Source of the DNA: Heterohyrax brucei
Taxonomy: Eukaryota > Chordata > Mammalia > Hyracoidea > Procaviidae
DNA: 64,000 nucleotides
Direction: 5' to 3'
NCBI GenBank assembly: GCA_028571685.1
Contig: CM053158.1
Span: forward strand, 60,542,001-60,606,000
The position numbers were made by a program, and so were the translations under genes. Below, in pieces: positions 54,262 through 64,000 of the stretch (position 1 is the stretch's first letter; the number at the start of each line of letters is the position of its first letter). Below the pieces are notes generated by a model. That model did no database searches. It was not told where the DNA came from and worked only from the letters and a program-made list of their open reading frames with translations.

Positions 54262-54420
54262 GGTCATCATGGTAGTGCAGTGCTTAAGTGCTCCATATGT
54301 TAACCAGAAAGTTGGCAGTTCAGACCTGCCAGGTCATCCCTGAAACCTCTTTGGGGCCATTCTATTTTGTCCTATAAGGTCACTATGAGTTGGAATCGAC
54401 TCAACAGCAATGGCTTAATG
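54262..54420 (+). mobile_element. AfroSINE, short form
   Basis: 'catggtagtgcagtgcttaa', 'cagttcagacctgccaggtc', 'ggtcactatgagttggaatc' and 'gactcaacagcaatgg'. Full length on the plus strand. Confidence 0.9.
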
Positions 54421-54934
54421 GGCTCTAAGCAGTTTGGATATTATTCTTTAAGCAAGGGGAAGCCATAAAAACCTTCAGAGTATTGATTGGGAGTAATATG
54501 CAGAATGCACAGAAGAAAGAACTAGATTAAAAGAGAAAATGTCAAAAGTCAAGTGTGCAGCAAAGAATAGCAGTATGAAATGAAAAGGAAAGGACAAAGG
54601 AAAACTTGTGCAGAAAAATGAACATGTGGCACTTGTTCCGGAAAAGGGATGTACCTAGACTATACCCAAATATTTGAGTCTGGAAAGCTGGTGGTTCAGT
54701 GACTCCCATGAGGAACTCAGAGCCTTGTAACTGGGACCTCACTTACTGCCCTTAGCCTTCTCAAAGAATACAAAAGAAATCACTGTGCTTGCCAGAATAC
54801 CAGGAACTCCAGGGGCATTCAAGGCAGAAAGCAATCATGCTCGCCATAGTTTTCTCTTCTGTTCTGTAAAGTGGTTTAGTGTTACTGACCTCTTTAGTGA
54901 TATTGTACTGGGGAGTAAAAGCACGTATGATCCT
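54421..54934. other. Unassigned non-coding sequence
   Basis: No feature was recognised. Confidence 0.35.
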
Positions 54935-55130
54935 TTTCAGTATCTTAGACATTTCACAAATAGCCTTATTTGATTTTGCAATTGCTATGCAGGAAGACAA
55001 GGGCAGTGTTCACCCTCTGTGAACAGAGAAATCAAATGACCTTTGTGAAAACCACCTAAGTCAGCAGGAAACCTGGGAATAAATCCAAGTTTTCCTGATT
55101 CTATGTTTATAACTGGACTGTGTGCTTACT
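54935..55130 (-). repeat. MIR
   Basis: 'atttcacaaatagccttatt', 'gaaatcaaatgacctttgtg' and 'cagcaggaaacctgggaata' follow the reverse MIR from tail to head over nearly 200 bases. Confidence 0.55.
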
Positions 55131-55717
55131 CTAGACCTTCAAAAAAATGGAACAGCATAGTGAGTAAACATTCAGTACCTGGTAAATTCTAGGTAGTGAC
55201 CCTGTTTCTGCCTTCATACTAAGAGAGATGGCATATGCATAGAAAATGACATATCCTTGGTAAGATATTTATACCCATCTCTAACGCTGGAGAAGGTCAC
55301 AGGGCTGTTTGTGCTGTGAACAGAGTCAGCCATCCAGCATAACAGCAACACCCTGACCTTAACTCTGGGAATGTTATCTCGTAGCTTCACAGACTGTCAG
55401 AAGAGGTACTCCACGTTTAAATCAAGGTCTGGGGAGAACTCTAAGTAGATTTTTGTCCATCTCATTCCTCAAATAGAGCTGTACATTTAAGGGGTCAATC
55501 TGGTTCCATAATATCTACTCATAATGGATTTTAGGATTTTCCCATCAGTAAACAAGTAAAATTGTTGGAAGCCTGATGTATCTAGGTGTTGTTCTTAATG
55601 GCGGAGACACACAGTAAGGAAGGCCAAGTCTGCATCCTGAGAAACACGCATCCCAGTAGAGGAGGAAAGACTGAGTAAGTAAACAATAAGTAATAATTAA
55701 GTAACATAAAAGTTCAT
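55131..55717. other. Unassigned non-coding sequence
   Basis: No repeat or exon was recognised. Confidence 0.35.
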
Positions 55718-55960
55718 GTTGTTAGATGCTGCCAAATGGGGCCCCACCCCATGGCAACCCCATTCACAATGGAATCATTGTGATCTACAGTTTTCACTGA
55801 CTGATTTTCAGAAGTAGGTTGTCAAACCTTTCTTCCCAGTCAGTCTCAGTATGGAAACTTCACTGAAATCTGTTTAGTATCAGAGCAACACTCAATCCTT
55901 TATTGACGTATGGGTGATGGCTTGCATGAGGTGCATTGAGGACTTGAGGACTGGCTTCAG
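55718..55960 (-). mobile_element. Non-autonomous RTE derivative, minus strand
   Basis: On the plus strand, 'gttgttagatgctgcca' and 'ggcaacccc' (reverse of the RTE 3' end '..ctaacaac') pass into 'tgattttcagaagtaggttg' and 'cttcccagtcagtctcagta'. The latter are the reverse of the leader blocks seen at about 1460-1510. This gives the same 5' leader plus 3' end architecture as 1345-1785. Confidence 0.5.
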
Positions 55961-56335
55961 AAGTCTTGGAAACATGGCCTCTAATGAAAGAGTGAAGAAC
56001 TATGTTATCTGCTGCTGAAGGGCAGAGTGAGAGAAGGATAGAATGGAGCTCAGAGACATTTGGTTAACTTTTGACTTTTAAGAGTCCTTTCAAGGGACTT
56101 ACTTAAGATGGCACCTTAGCTACATGCTCCGTAAGTTATAGAACTTCCATATAGAGAGAGTCAAGGTGATCTCAAGACATAACAAGTTGTTTAAAATTTA
56201 GGATGATCAGTGTAAATTTCAGAGTAACTACAATGAAAAGAAAGAAATCTGCTCACCAGAATCAAAGAGGAATATAAGGAAGGACTCAGCAAACACAAAA
56301 ATAACTATAACAAATGAAAGGAAAAGAAGAGCCAT

Positions 56336-56857
56336 TGTCATGAATTGAATTGTGTCCCCCGCAAAATATGTGTAGCCATGCAGCTGGGCCATGATTCCCA
56401 ATATTTTATGATTGTCCTCCATTTTATTTTCCTGTGCTGTATGTTAAAGGTTTAGGGTGGGACTGTAAATCCCTTCATAGAATCTCCTCTGTGCTCTACC
56501 ATAACGGGAGTTTCCCTGGAGCATGGCTTGCCCTACCCTTAATCCTTTCATTTTACAAGAGATAAAAGGAAACAGAAGGAAGCAGAGAATTGCGAACCTC
56601 ACAGCATCAAGAAAGCAGCACTGGGAGAAAAGCGTGTCCTTCAGACCTGAGGTTGCTGTGCCAAGACGCTCCCTGGACAAAGACTGATGCAGTCCTGGAC
56701 CTTCCTCCAGAGCCAGCAAGAGGGAAAGCCTTCCGCTGGAGTGGACATCCTGAATTTGGACTTGTAACCTACAGGACTGTGTAAGAATAAACTTGCCTTT
56801 ATTAAAGCCGTCCACTCTGTGGTATTTCTGTTAGAGCAGCACTAGCTGACTAAAACA
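56336..56857 (+). mobile_element. Solo MaLR LTR
   Basis: 'tgtcatgaattgaattgtgt' to 'ctgactaaaaca'. A perfect 5-base duplication 'gccat' lies at 56331-56335 and 56858-56862. The LTR includes 'gttagggtgggactg'-like and 'aagaataaacttgc' (polyadenylation) blocks. It interrupts collinear L1. Confidence 0.95.
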
Positions 56858-57306
56858 GCCATGTACAAAAAGAACTCATCACAGAAAGTAAAGAACAAAG
56901 AAACCATTAACAATCACAAAACAAACTGTAACAAAACAGCACCAATATATCCACTGAATGCAAATGAATTAAATGCATCATTCAAGAGGCAAAGAGTGAC
57001 AGAATGGATAGAAAGACGTGGCTAATCATTATGTTGTCTGCAAGACATACCTGAGATACAAATAAATAAATGAGTTAAAAAAGTCAAAGGATAGAAAAAT
57101 ATACGAAGCAAACAGCAACCAAAAGTGAGAGTGATAATGTTAATATTTGACAAGACAGACTCAAGTCAAAATCCATTATAAGAGACAAAGAAGGACATTG
57201 AACAATGGTTAAAAGAGCAATTCACCAAGAAGACATAACAATAATAAATATTTAGGTACCCAATGTCAGAGATCCCAAACTTATTAAAAAAAACTAACAA
57301 AATTGA

Positions 57307-57537
57307 TGCTTCTGTAAGATGTGGTCCTACTGGCCTCTTACTAGAGGGGTGTGGAGAGAGCAGAGATGAGAGGACAGGAGATTGTTACAAGGATATGACA
57401 TCTATAGAACAGAAAAGAGGAGTGTGCTGTTACTGGGCAAGGAGAGCAGTAGGAGCTGTACACACGTGAGCATGCAAATTTAAACCGGATTGTATACTTT
57501 CAGTCAATCATGATAAATAAATAAAATATTTTTTTAA
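57307..57537 (+). mobile_element. Short L1 3' end nested in L1
   Basis: 'agatgtggtcctactggcct', 'agaggagtgtgctgttactg' and 'tgataaataaataaaat' form the last 230 bases of an L1 3' UTR. Flanks 'aaaattga' and 'aaaaatga' suggest the target duplication. Confidence 0.82.
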
Positions 57538-57599
57538 AAAAATGAAGACAGAAATAGAAAGGTCCAAAATAACAGTAGGAAATTTTTAACACAACACTT

Positions 57600-57872
57600 T
57601 TTTTTGTTTGTTTCTTTTCTTTTTTTTAATTGTGACTGAGTGAAAATGTACATTCCCATATAAATTTGCATGCCTGCCTATGTGCAGCTCTCACTGCTCT
57701 CCCTGCCCAGAGATGGCACACTCTTCCTCTTCATTCTATATATGTTATATCCTCCTAACAATCTCCTATCCCCTCCTCTCCACCCTCTACCCCGCCTCCA
57801 GTAAGAGGTCAGCGGGACGACATCCTATAGATGCATACAACCGTAAAGTGCACACATGATATGGTCACTCTG
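57600..57872 (-). mobile_element. Short L1 3' end, opposite orientation
   Basis: A poly-T start, 'attgtgactgagtgaaaatg', 'gtgcagctctcactgctctc', and ends near 'cacacatgatatggtcactc'. A perfect 14-base duplication 'ttaacacaacactt' lies at 57586-57599 and 57873-57886. Confidence 0.95.
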
Positions 57873-58096
57873 TTAACACAACACTTCTGAAGATAGACAG
57901 AACAACCAGAAATAAAACCAGCAAAATATGGAAGACCTAAACAACACTATCAACCAACTGGGCCTCACAGAGATAATATAGAACACACCATCCATCAGCA
58001 AAGCAATATATATTTTTCTCCAACTGACACAGAACGTTCTTTAGAATAGATCATATTTTAGGCCACAAAGCAAACTTCAACAAATATCAAAAGATT

Positions 58097-58262
58097 AGCT
58101 GAACCCCAACCCAGTGTCATCGAGTCAATTCTGACTCACAGCAACCTTACAGAACAGAGTAGAACTGCCCCATAAAGTTTCCAAGGAGCATTTGGTGGAT
58201 TTAAACTGCAGACCTTTTTGGTTAGCAGATGTAGTACTTAACCACTACAGAACCAGAGTTCC
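58097..58262 (-). mobile_element. AfroSINE joined to RTE 3' end
   Basis: A complete short-form reverse copy ('aacccagtgtcatcgagtca' to 'cactacagaaccagagttcc'). Its 5' end (at 58262) touches the (CAA)n end of a minus-strand RTE with no target duplication between them. Confidence 0.92.
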
Positions 58263-59344
58263 CATTGTTGTTGTTGTCAGGTGCCACAGAATTGGTTCCA
58301 CCTCATAGCAACACTATGAATAATAGAACAAAACACTGCCCGGTTTTGTGCCATGTCCACAATCATTTTTGTGCTTAAGCCCATTGTTGCAGCCACTGTG
58401 TCAATCCATCCCATACAGGGGCTTCCTCTTTTTCGCTGACTCTCAACTCTACCAAGCACAATGTACTTCTCCAGGGACTGATCCTTCCTGACAACATGTC
58501 CAAAGTATGTAAGATGCAGTCTTGCCATCTTTGCTAACAAGGAGTACACTGTTTGCACTTTTTTCAGAACACACCTGTTTGTTCTTTAGGCAGTCCGTGG
58601 TACATTCAGCAATGTTCTCCAACACCACAATTCAAAGGCATCAATTCTTCTTCTGTCTTCTTTATTTATTGTCCAGCTCTCACATGCACGTGATGTGACT
58701 GAAAACACCATGGCTTGGGTCAGGCACACTTTAGTCTTCAGGGTGACATTTTTATTTTTCAATATCTTAAAGAGATTCTTTGCATTAGATTTTCCCAGTG
58801 CAATGCGTCTTTTGATTTCTTGACTGGTGCTTCCATGGGTGTTGATTGTGGACCCAAGTAAAATGAAATCCTTGACCTCAATCCTTTCTCCATTTATGAA
58901 AATATTGCTTACTGGTCCAGCTGTGAGGATTTTTCCTTTCTTGATGTTGAGATACAATCCATACTGAAGGCTGTTGTCCTTGATCTTCATTAGTAAGTGT
59001 TTCAAATCTTCGTCACTTCCAGCAAGTAAGGTGGTGTCATCTGAATAACATAGGTTGTTCATGAGTCATCCTCCAATTCTAATGCCTCATTCTTGTTTGT
59101 ATAATCCAGCTTCTCTGATTATTGGCTTGGCATACAGATTTAAAAGGTATGGTGAAAGAACACAATCCTGACACATACCTTTCCTGGCTTTAAACCCTGC
59201 AGTGTCCCCTTGTTTTGTTCGCATGACTGCCTCTTGATCCATAGAGAGATACCATAAGAGCACAATTAAGTGTTCTGGAATTCCTATTTTAAATAATGTT
59301 AGCTGTAATTTGTTATTATCCACACACTTCAATGCTTTTGCATT
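58263..59344 (-). mobile_element. RTE LINE, minus strand
   Basis: The 3' end is at 58263 ('cattgttgttgttgtcaggt') and the 5' truncation at about 59344 lies within the RT domain. It is one of the best-preserved RTE copies in the window. The AfroSINE plus RTE unit is flanked by 'aaaagatt' (58089-58096) and 'aaaagact' (59345-59352). Confidence 0.92.
58277..59332 (-). pseudogene. RTE ORF C-terminal remnant
   Basis: Minus-strand pieces: 59087-59332 covers RT motif B ('KGMCQDCVLSPYLLNLYA', with the usual R-Q-G-C altered). 58586-59062 is a 158-codon open frame starting near the catalytic box, which reads Y-S-D-D in place of Y-A-D-D, and running through 'ILLGSTINTHGSTSQEIKRR' to the Trp-rich C-terminus ('CWRTLLNVPRTA'). 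58277-58558 continues the C-terminal end. At least two frame breaks and the missing N-terminus make it non-functional. Confidence 0.9.
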
Positions 59345-60668
59345 AAAAGACTGAAATTATACAAAGAGCTTTTTCTAACTATTACTGTATGAAAGTAGAA
59401 ATTAATAAAAGGAAGAACAAGGAAAACAAATTATATGGAACACATAACTTTTGGGTCACAGAATAAATAAAAAGTGAAATAGAAAATACTTACAAGTGAA
59501 TGAAAGTGAAAACACAGCATACCAAAAAGAATTAAATGGGAATGAAGCTACAACATACCAAAACATCTGGGACACAGCAAAAGCAGTGTTTAGAGGAAAA
59601 TTACAACAATTAATGTATAAATTTAAAAATTTCAAAAGTCCAAAATCATTAACTTAACCCAACAACACAAACAAATAGAAAGAAAGAACAAAAGATTACT
59701 AAGGCTATCAGAAGAAAGGAAATAATAAAGATTAGAGTAGAAATAAGTGAAATAGAATCAATAGAACTAGAAGCTGGCTCTTTGACGGGATCAATAAAAT
59801 AGGTTAAATGCTGACCAGGTTGACAAAGAAAAAAAAGAAGATGCAAATAACCAAAATAAGAAGTGACACTGGCAACATTACAACAGATTCAGCTGAGGAA
59901 AAGAGGATCATTACAGGGTACTATGAAAAACCATACATGGTGCTATGAAAAACCGTACTCCAAAAAATTTGAAAACCTAGAAGGGCAAAATTTTCTAGAA
60001 ACTCACTACTTACCCGAACTAACACAAATAGAAATAGAAAATCTGAACAGACCTATAACAAAAAAAGTGACTGAAAGTGTCACCAAAAAACTCCCAACAA
60101 AAAAAAGCTCCAGCTCAGATGGCTTCACTGGGGAATTTTACCAAAGATTCACAAAAGAGTTGACACCAATTTACTCTTCCAAAACCTAGAAAAGTAAGAA
60201 ATACTTCCCAATTCTTTCTATGAAGCCAGAATTACTCTGATACCAAAGTCAGGTAAAGATATACACCACAAAAAAAGAAATTGCGGACCAATATTACTCA
60301 TGAACATAGAAAAATTCTTAACAAAATTATAGGCAACAGAATTTAACAGCATATCAAAAAAATCACACTTCACAATCAGGTTGGATTCATACCAGAAATG
60401 CAAAGATGGTTCAACACTAGAAATCAATTACTGTAATTCACTATATAAATAAAGCAAAGGAAAAGAATCATGTGATCATTTCAATTGATGCATTTGATAA
60501 GACCTGACACCCTTTACTTATAAAAGCTCTCAGCAACATTGGAATAGAAAGGAAATTCCTCAACATAGTTAAGGGAATACACGTAAAATCAACAACCAAC
60601 CTCATTCTAAATGGAGAAAGACTGAGAGTATTTATCTTGAGAACAGGAATGAGACAAGGATATCCATT
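59345..60668 (+). pseudogene. L1 ORF2 remnant: endonuclease end to RT
   Basis: It continues the host L1 after the AfroSINE-RTE insertion. An open piece at 59863-60189 shows 'KNHTWCYEKPYSKKFENLEG' and 'PTKKSSSSDGFTGEFYQRF', the pre-RT and RT motif-1 region. The RT motif with catalytic Asp is decayed near 60480-60500 ('caattgatgcatttgataag'). The sequence stops at 60668 where the hAT-like element enters, at 'gacaaggatatccatt'. Confidence 0.8.
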
Positions 60669-61239
60669 CAGTGGGATCACCGCAGGGGTGCAGGAGGTAT
60701 GGACCACAATGGGTGACACTGTCAGAGGGGGTGACATGAAAATGACTATAAAACTCTCTGTATAGTTAGCTATAATAACAGAAACATTTCTTGTAAGCCC
60801 CTCTTACATGTATCAATATATCTACCAGAGTAAAACTCTTTGCTCATTTATTTTTTTAACCCTCTAATGAGATCCCATCAGTTGTTATTATTATACAATT
60901 ACAGTGAAGCTTCAGATCTTGCAGTTTGTCTGCACACACTGTAAGCATGAGCTGTAGTTTTCATTGTTCCTGGTATTTTCGTATTCTGTCAAATTTTCTT
61001 GTGTTTGAGCTACAATACTGTTGTAATCAGTACTTGTGAATTCATATCAATAACCTTTTTGAGGATGAAGTAGTCATTAAAAGAAAAGGAGTAATGTATG
61101 AGAATTATGATTTATGAATAACATTAGTACAAAAACCGTTACTGATGATTCTATATTGGTCTGGTACAGGAGGAGGTCCATGAGAGCTGACACCATGAGC
61201 TACCACAGTGGGTGACATCAACCCTAGCGACACCACCAC
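60669..61239 (-). mobile_element. hAT-like MITE, complete
   Basis: A 571-bp non-coding element. The left end is 'cagtgggatcaccgcagggg' and the right end, in reverse complement, reads 'tggtggtgtcgctagggttg', giving imperfect CAGTGG-type inverted termini. Near each end is a 'ggtgtcaccc'-like motif. Homologous copies are at 21969-22225 and 62890-63130. The L1 resumes at 61240 with 'cctactatcactattcttcc'. The superfamily is inferred from termini only. Confidence 0.6.
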
Positions 61240-61273
61240 ACCTACTATCACTATTCTTCCTTTTATTCTTTTT

Positions 61274-62235
61274 TAAATTTTTTATTGTGATTAAGTGTAA
61301 GTCAGATTGCCATATAAAACACCAAATACATGCCTCTATGCAAGTCTGTTTCAACCTGTGACAGTACATTCCTCCTTTCCACCTGTAATTTCGGTATTCA
61401 CTCAACCAACACTTGTCGTCTCCTCTCTACCCTCCCCTCTCAGCCTTAGAGAGGAACCAGTTGGGCTGCTTCATATATAATATTAAACCAAGAAGTACGC
61501 ACACCACCTAACATCACTCTGTGTCCTGTAGTCTAGTGCAATCTTTATTTGAAGAGTTGGCTTCAGTATTGGTTTCCCCTCTGGCCTAGCAGTAAGTCCA
61601 GGGGCCATGTTCTCAGGGCACTCTTTAGGATGTCAGACCATCAAGTCTGATTTTTTATTGGAGTTCTAGATCTGTACTCCCTTTTTCTCATGCTATGTCA
61701 AGGATTCTACATCGTCTTCCCTGTCAGGACAGTCTTTACTGGTGGCCAGGCATCACCTAATTCTGGTCTCAGGCTGATGTATTCTCCCAATCATATAGAT
61801 CCTTTCATATCTTGGGCTCATATTTTCCTCACGCCTTTGCTGTTCTTAGTTTACATCTGCTCCAGGTGGAGTGGGACTAATTGATGCTCCTTAGATGGCA
61901 GCTTGCTAGCTTTTAAGATCCCGGGTGCCACTCACCAATATTGGGTACAGAGCAGTTTCTTAGAAAAAACTAGTTATGCCGATTGACCTTGATGTCCCCT
62001 GAAACCATGGTCTCTAGGCCCCTTTCCCTGCTTCTCTGTACTTTAAAATGTTGCATTGCAATTAGAAAACCGTTTGGTTTATGGTGTAGTCCATTTGTGA
62101 TGACCTGCCTTCTACTGCATGCTGCCACTGCCTTCACCTAACTACATTCCTACAGGCTATCTAATCTTCTATGAATGACCCTCTCCTCTCTCTACCCTTG
62201 TAGCTGTCAAAGATTATTTTCTTCTGATTGTCACC
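61274..62235 (-). mobile_element. L1 3' end, minus strand, nested in L1
   Basis: 'aaattttttattgtgattaa', 'ctaccctcccctctcagcct', 'tgctagcttttaagatcccg', 'gttatgccgattgaccttga'. A 9-base duplication 'attcttttt' lies at 61265-61273 and 62236-62244. The host L1 then resumes with 'aacaatgtgctagaagtccc'. Confidence 0.8.
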
Positions 62236-62860
62236 ATTCTTTTTCAACAATGTGCTAGAAGTCCCAGCCAAAGCAATAAGGCAAGAAAGGGGAAAAAAGG
62301 ATAACCAAATTGGGAAGGAAGAAGTAAAGCTATGTTTATTCACAGGTGCCATGATTCTATACACAGAAAACCCCAGAGATTCCACAAGAAAACTACTGAA
62401 TCTAATAGGATCCAGCAAAGTGGTAGGGTGCCAAATCAACACAAGAATCAGTTAGGTTCCTTTACATCAACTGGGAAGACTCTGAAAAGAAAATCAAGAA
62501 AACAGTGCCATTTACAATAGCCCCCCAAATGAAAAAATACCAAGGATGTAGAAGACCTATATAATGAAGGCTATAAACACTACTGCAAGAAACTAAAAAA
62601 GAACTTAATAAATGAAAAAACATGCCTTGCTCATAAATCGAAACACTTAATGTTGTGAAAATGTCTCAGCACTACCCAAAGCAATCTATAGATGTAATGA
62701 AACCCTGATCCAAATTCCAATAACATTATTTATCAAAATGGAAAATCACACCATCAACTTTGTAAGGAAAAGAAGGAGTTTCAGAGTAGCTAAAAGTCTG
62801 TTGAAGAAGAGTAAAGTAGGTCTCTCACTCCCAGATCTAAGGAGTCAGTACTTTGAAACA
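62236..62860 (+). pseudogene. L1 ORF2 remnant: post-RT part
   Basis: 'VLEVPAKAIRQERGKKDNQI', then a decayed catalytic box (about 62335-62365, 'LCLFTGAMILYTENPRDS'), then 'MENHTINFVRKRRSF'. It continues the host L1 beyond the nested elements, and stops interrupt it. Confidence 0.8.
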
Positions 62861-62889
62861 GTGGGACAAAAGCATGAGTGGAAACAGAC

Positions 62890-63130
62890 AGGGAAAGTGA
62901 GGAACTTAAAAGAGCAAGGAGAGACATTTCTTTCCATGTAGTTTGAAGTTGGAGAGAAACAATGCCAAGGGTGACTGTAACAGGTATATTGATACATGTA
63001 AGCTGGGCTTACAAAAAGTGTTTTTGTTGTTACAACTAACCACAAGGATAGTTTATAGACAGTCATTTTGATGCCACCCCTCTGAAAGTGTCCCCCAGTA
63101 TGGTCCTAACTCCTGCACCAGCCTATTGAT
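62890..63130 (+). mobile_element. hAT-like MITE fragment
   Basis: 'ggtatattgatacatgtaag', 'ggcttacaaaaagtgttttt', 'ttttgatgccacccctctga' and 'ctaactcctgcaccag' are homologous to the reverse complement of 60669-60860. The terminus (about 63130) abuts reverse L1 ORF2. Confidence 0.6.
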
Positions 63131-63300
63131 ACCAGTGAGTGGATATCCATGCCTCTTCCTGTTCTCAAGGGGAATGCTATCAGTCTTTCTCCATTTAGAA
63201 TACTGTCAGGGGTTGATTTTGCATATATGCCCTTAACTGTGTTGAGGAATTTTCCTTCTGCTCCTATGTTGCTGAGAGTTTTTATCAGGAAAGGGCCACC
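63131..63300 (-). repeat. L1 ORF2 RT fragment, minus strand
   Basis: The minus-strand translation 'LIKTLSNIGAEGKFLNTVKG' and 'AFPLRTGRGMDIHSL' corresponds to L1 RT between the catalytic motifs. It matches 60510-60668 of the host L1 in inverted orientation, ending at the same junction with the hAT-like element. Confidence 0.75.
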
Positions 63301-64000
63301 CATGAAGCAAGAGGACCATACACAGGGACATTGTACTGACCGATGTAGGGTATGGGATGAATTGTCATCTGACAGCATGCACTTTCCCCAGTAAGAACTT
63401 GGAGAGGTCCTCAGCAGGGCATTGGTGAGGAGAGAAAGCTTGTTGCAGATCTTTGGGTAGAAGGGTATAACGTAGATGCTTACAGAGTGGACAATGTGTG
63501 TGGCATGAACTATTGCAGGATGGCTTGGCCTGCTGGGGGCCCATTAGAATGAACATGGAAGGAATCCTTTAACACAGTGTCTCCTGCCACATCTAGTTAC
63601 AACTCGGGCAGATGTAGGGATGACTGGTACCCAGGTCACGGTTCTGCCAGAAGGAGAACCAAGCAAGGGAGTTAAGAGGGTTCCAAAGGTGGACCACTAG
63701 GGTTGGCTGACAGAAGTCAGAGAAGGAGGGGGTCGCAAGACAAAAAGACATCAGGTCAGGGTATAAGAAGTCTTAGTGTGATGGCAGGGTTGTTGAGGGG
63801 CATCCCTGAGTGAGCAGACCATAAAGATAGATGCATGTTTGAAGTCAAGGTTTGGAGGCATCCAGTGATTGGTGTAACAGACTCTAGTGCTGAACCTGGA
63901 TTGGACTGAAGCCCTGCGAGTGAGCAGGTGAGGTAGAGCACCACAGTCCAGCACAATTACAAATCAGCAGAGAAAATATAATGGCTTATTTCACTTATTC
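63301..64000. other. Unassigned non-coding sequence
   Basis: No repeat or exon was recognised. Overlapping minus frames at 63751-63956 have no known domain. It runs to the window edge. Confidence 0.4.

Larger units (their letters stand above)
56120..62860 (+). mobile_element. Old L1 (host of six nested insertions)
   Basis: Collinear L1 segments are 56120-56335, 56858-57306, 57538-57599, 57873-58096, 59345-60668, 61240-61273 and 62236-62860. They run from just upstream of ORF2 through endonuclease and RT to beyond the RT domain. The interrupting elements are, in order, a MaLR LTR, two L1 3' ends in opposite orientation, an AfroSINE joined to RTE, a hAT-like element and a reverse L1 3' end. 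ORF2 is broken throughout. Confidence 0.8.

Noticed and set aside
906-58262. tRNA genes suggested by A-box and B-box motifs in many places
   Set aside because: All such motifs found lie in AfroSINE or MIR copies with SINE bodies and tails; none folds into an intact tRNA with the required 3' acceptor pairing by eye.
58586-59062. 158-codon minus-strand frame as an active reverse transcriptase
   Set aside because: It lacks the N-terminal endonuclease and upstream RT motifs, the catalytic box reads Y-S-D-D, and adjoining parts are in other frames.
1-64000. CRISPR arrays, prokaryotic operons, integrons or phage
   Set aside because: Repeat content, SINE/LINE/LTR structure and lack of long open frames show vertebrate nuclear DNA; no regularly spaced short repeats were seen.

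Overview
This window is mammalian nuclear DNA made almost entirely of layered transposable elements. I found no host protein-coding exon, rRNA, tRNA gene or CpG island that I can defend. The lineage signal is strong. There are about 18 copies or fragments of AfroSINE, the tRNA-derived SINE of afrotherian mammals, in both the long form and the short form with an internal deletion that is known from hyrax, sirenians and elephants. There are also many copies of an RTE-clade LINE ending in a (CAA)n tail, and L1 copies with 3' UTRs unlike those of primates or rodents. I read this as a paenungulate afrotherian, most likely an elephant. That species call is inference from repeat families, not from a gene.

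Layout. 1-5.1 kb: mostly unassigned sequence with an old L1M 3' end, MIR, two to three AfroSINEs and a small non-autonomous RTE derivative. 5.1-14.4 kb: a 5'-inverted RTE, then an old MaLR internal region split by a 945-bp LTR, a second MaLR provirus, and an L1 whose 3' UTR carries a second L1. 14.4-21 kb: sparse, with AfroSINEs, L1 ends, a MaLR LTR and ERVL-like sequence. 21-32.6 kb: an L1 5' half (5' UTR, ORF1, endonuclease part of ORF2) that runs straight into an RTE reverse-transcriptase half, then an L1 3' half, several MaLR LTRs and another RTE. 33.7-36.3 kb: a complete MaLR provirus with target-site duplications. 36.5-37.5 kb: an LTR inside an LTR. 39.8-41.1 kb: a complete mariner element with a decayed transposase. 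41.2-45.8 kb: MIR, a small duplicated segment split by two RTEs, and an L1 3' UTR carrying two AfroSINEs at one target. 46.3-48.2 kb: a minus-strand MaLR provirus. 48.2-56 kb: L1 ends, MIRs, AfroSINEs and unassigned sequence. 56.1-63.3 kb: one old L1 carrying six later insertions, followed by an inverted copy of part of itself. 63.3-64 kb: unassigned.

No coding sequence here looks functional. The coding remnants (L1 ORF1/ORF2, RTE ORF, mariner transposase) all carry stops and frameshifts. The value of the window is as a record of retrotransposition mechanism: twin priming, an apparent end-to-end template jump joining AfroSINE to RTE, a small L1 patch inside an RTE, target-site reuse by SINEs, and LTR-in-LTR nesting. 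Family names come from recognising consensus-like sequence by eye; no database search was run. Boundaries are good to a few bases where a target-site duplication is given, otherwise to about 10-40 bases.
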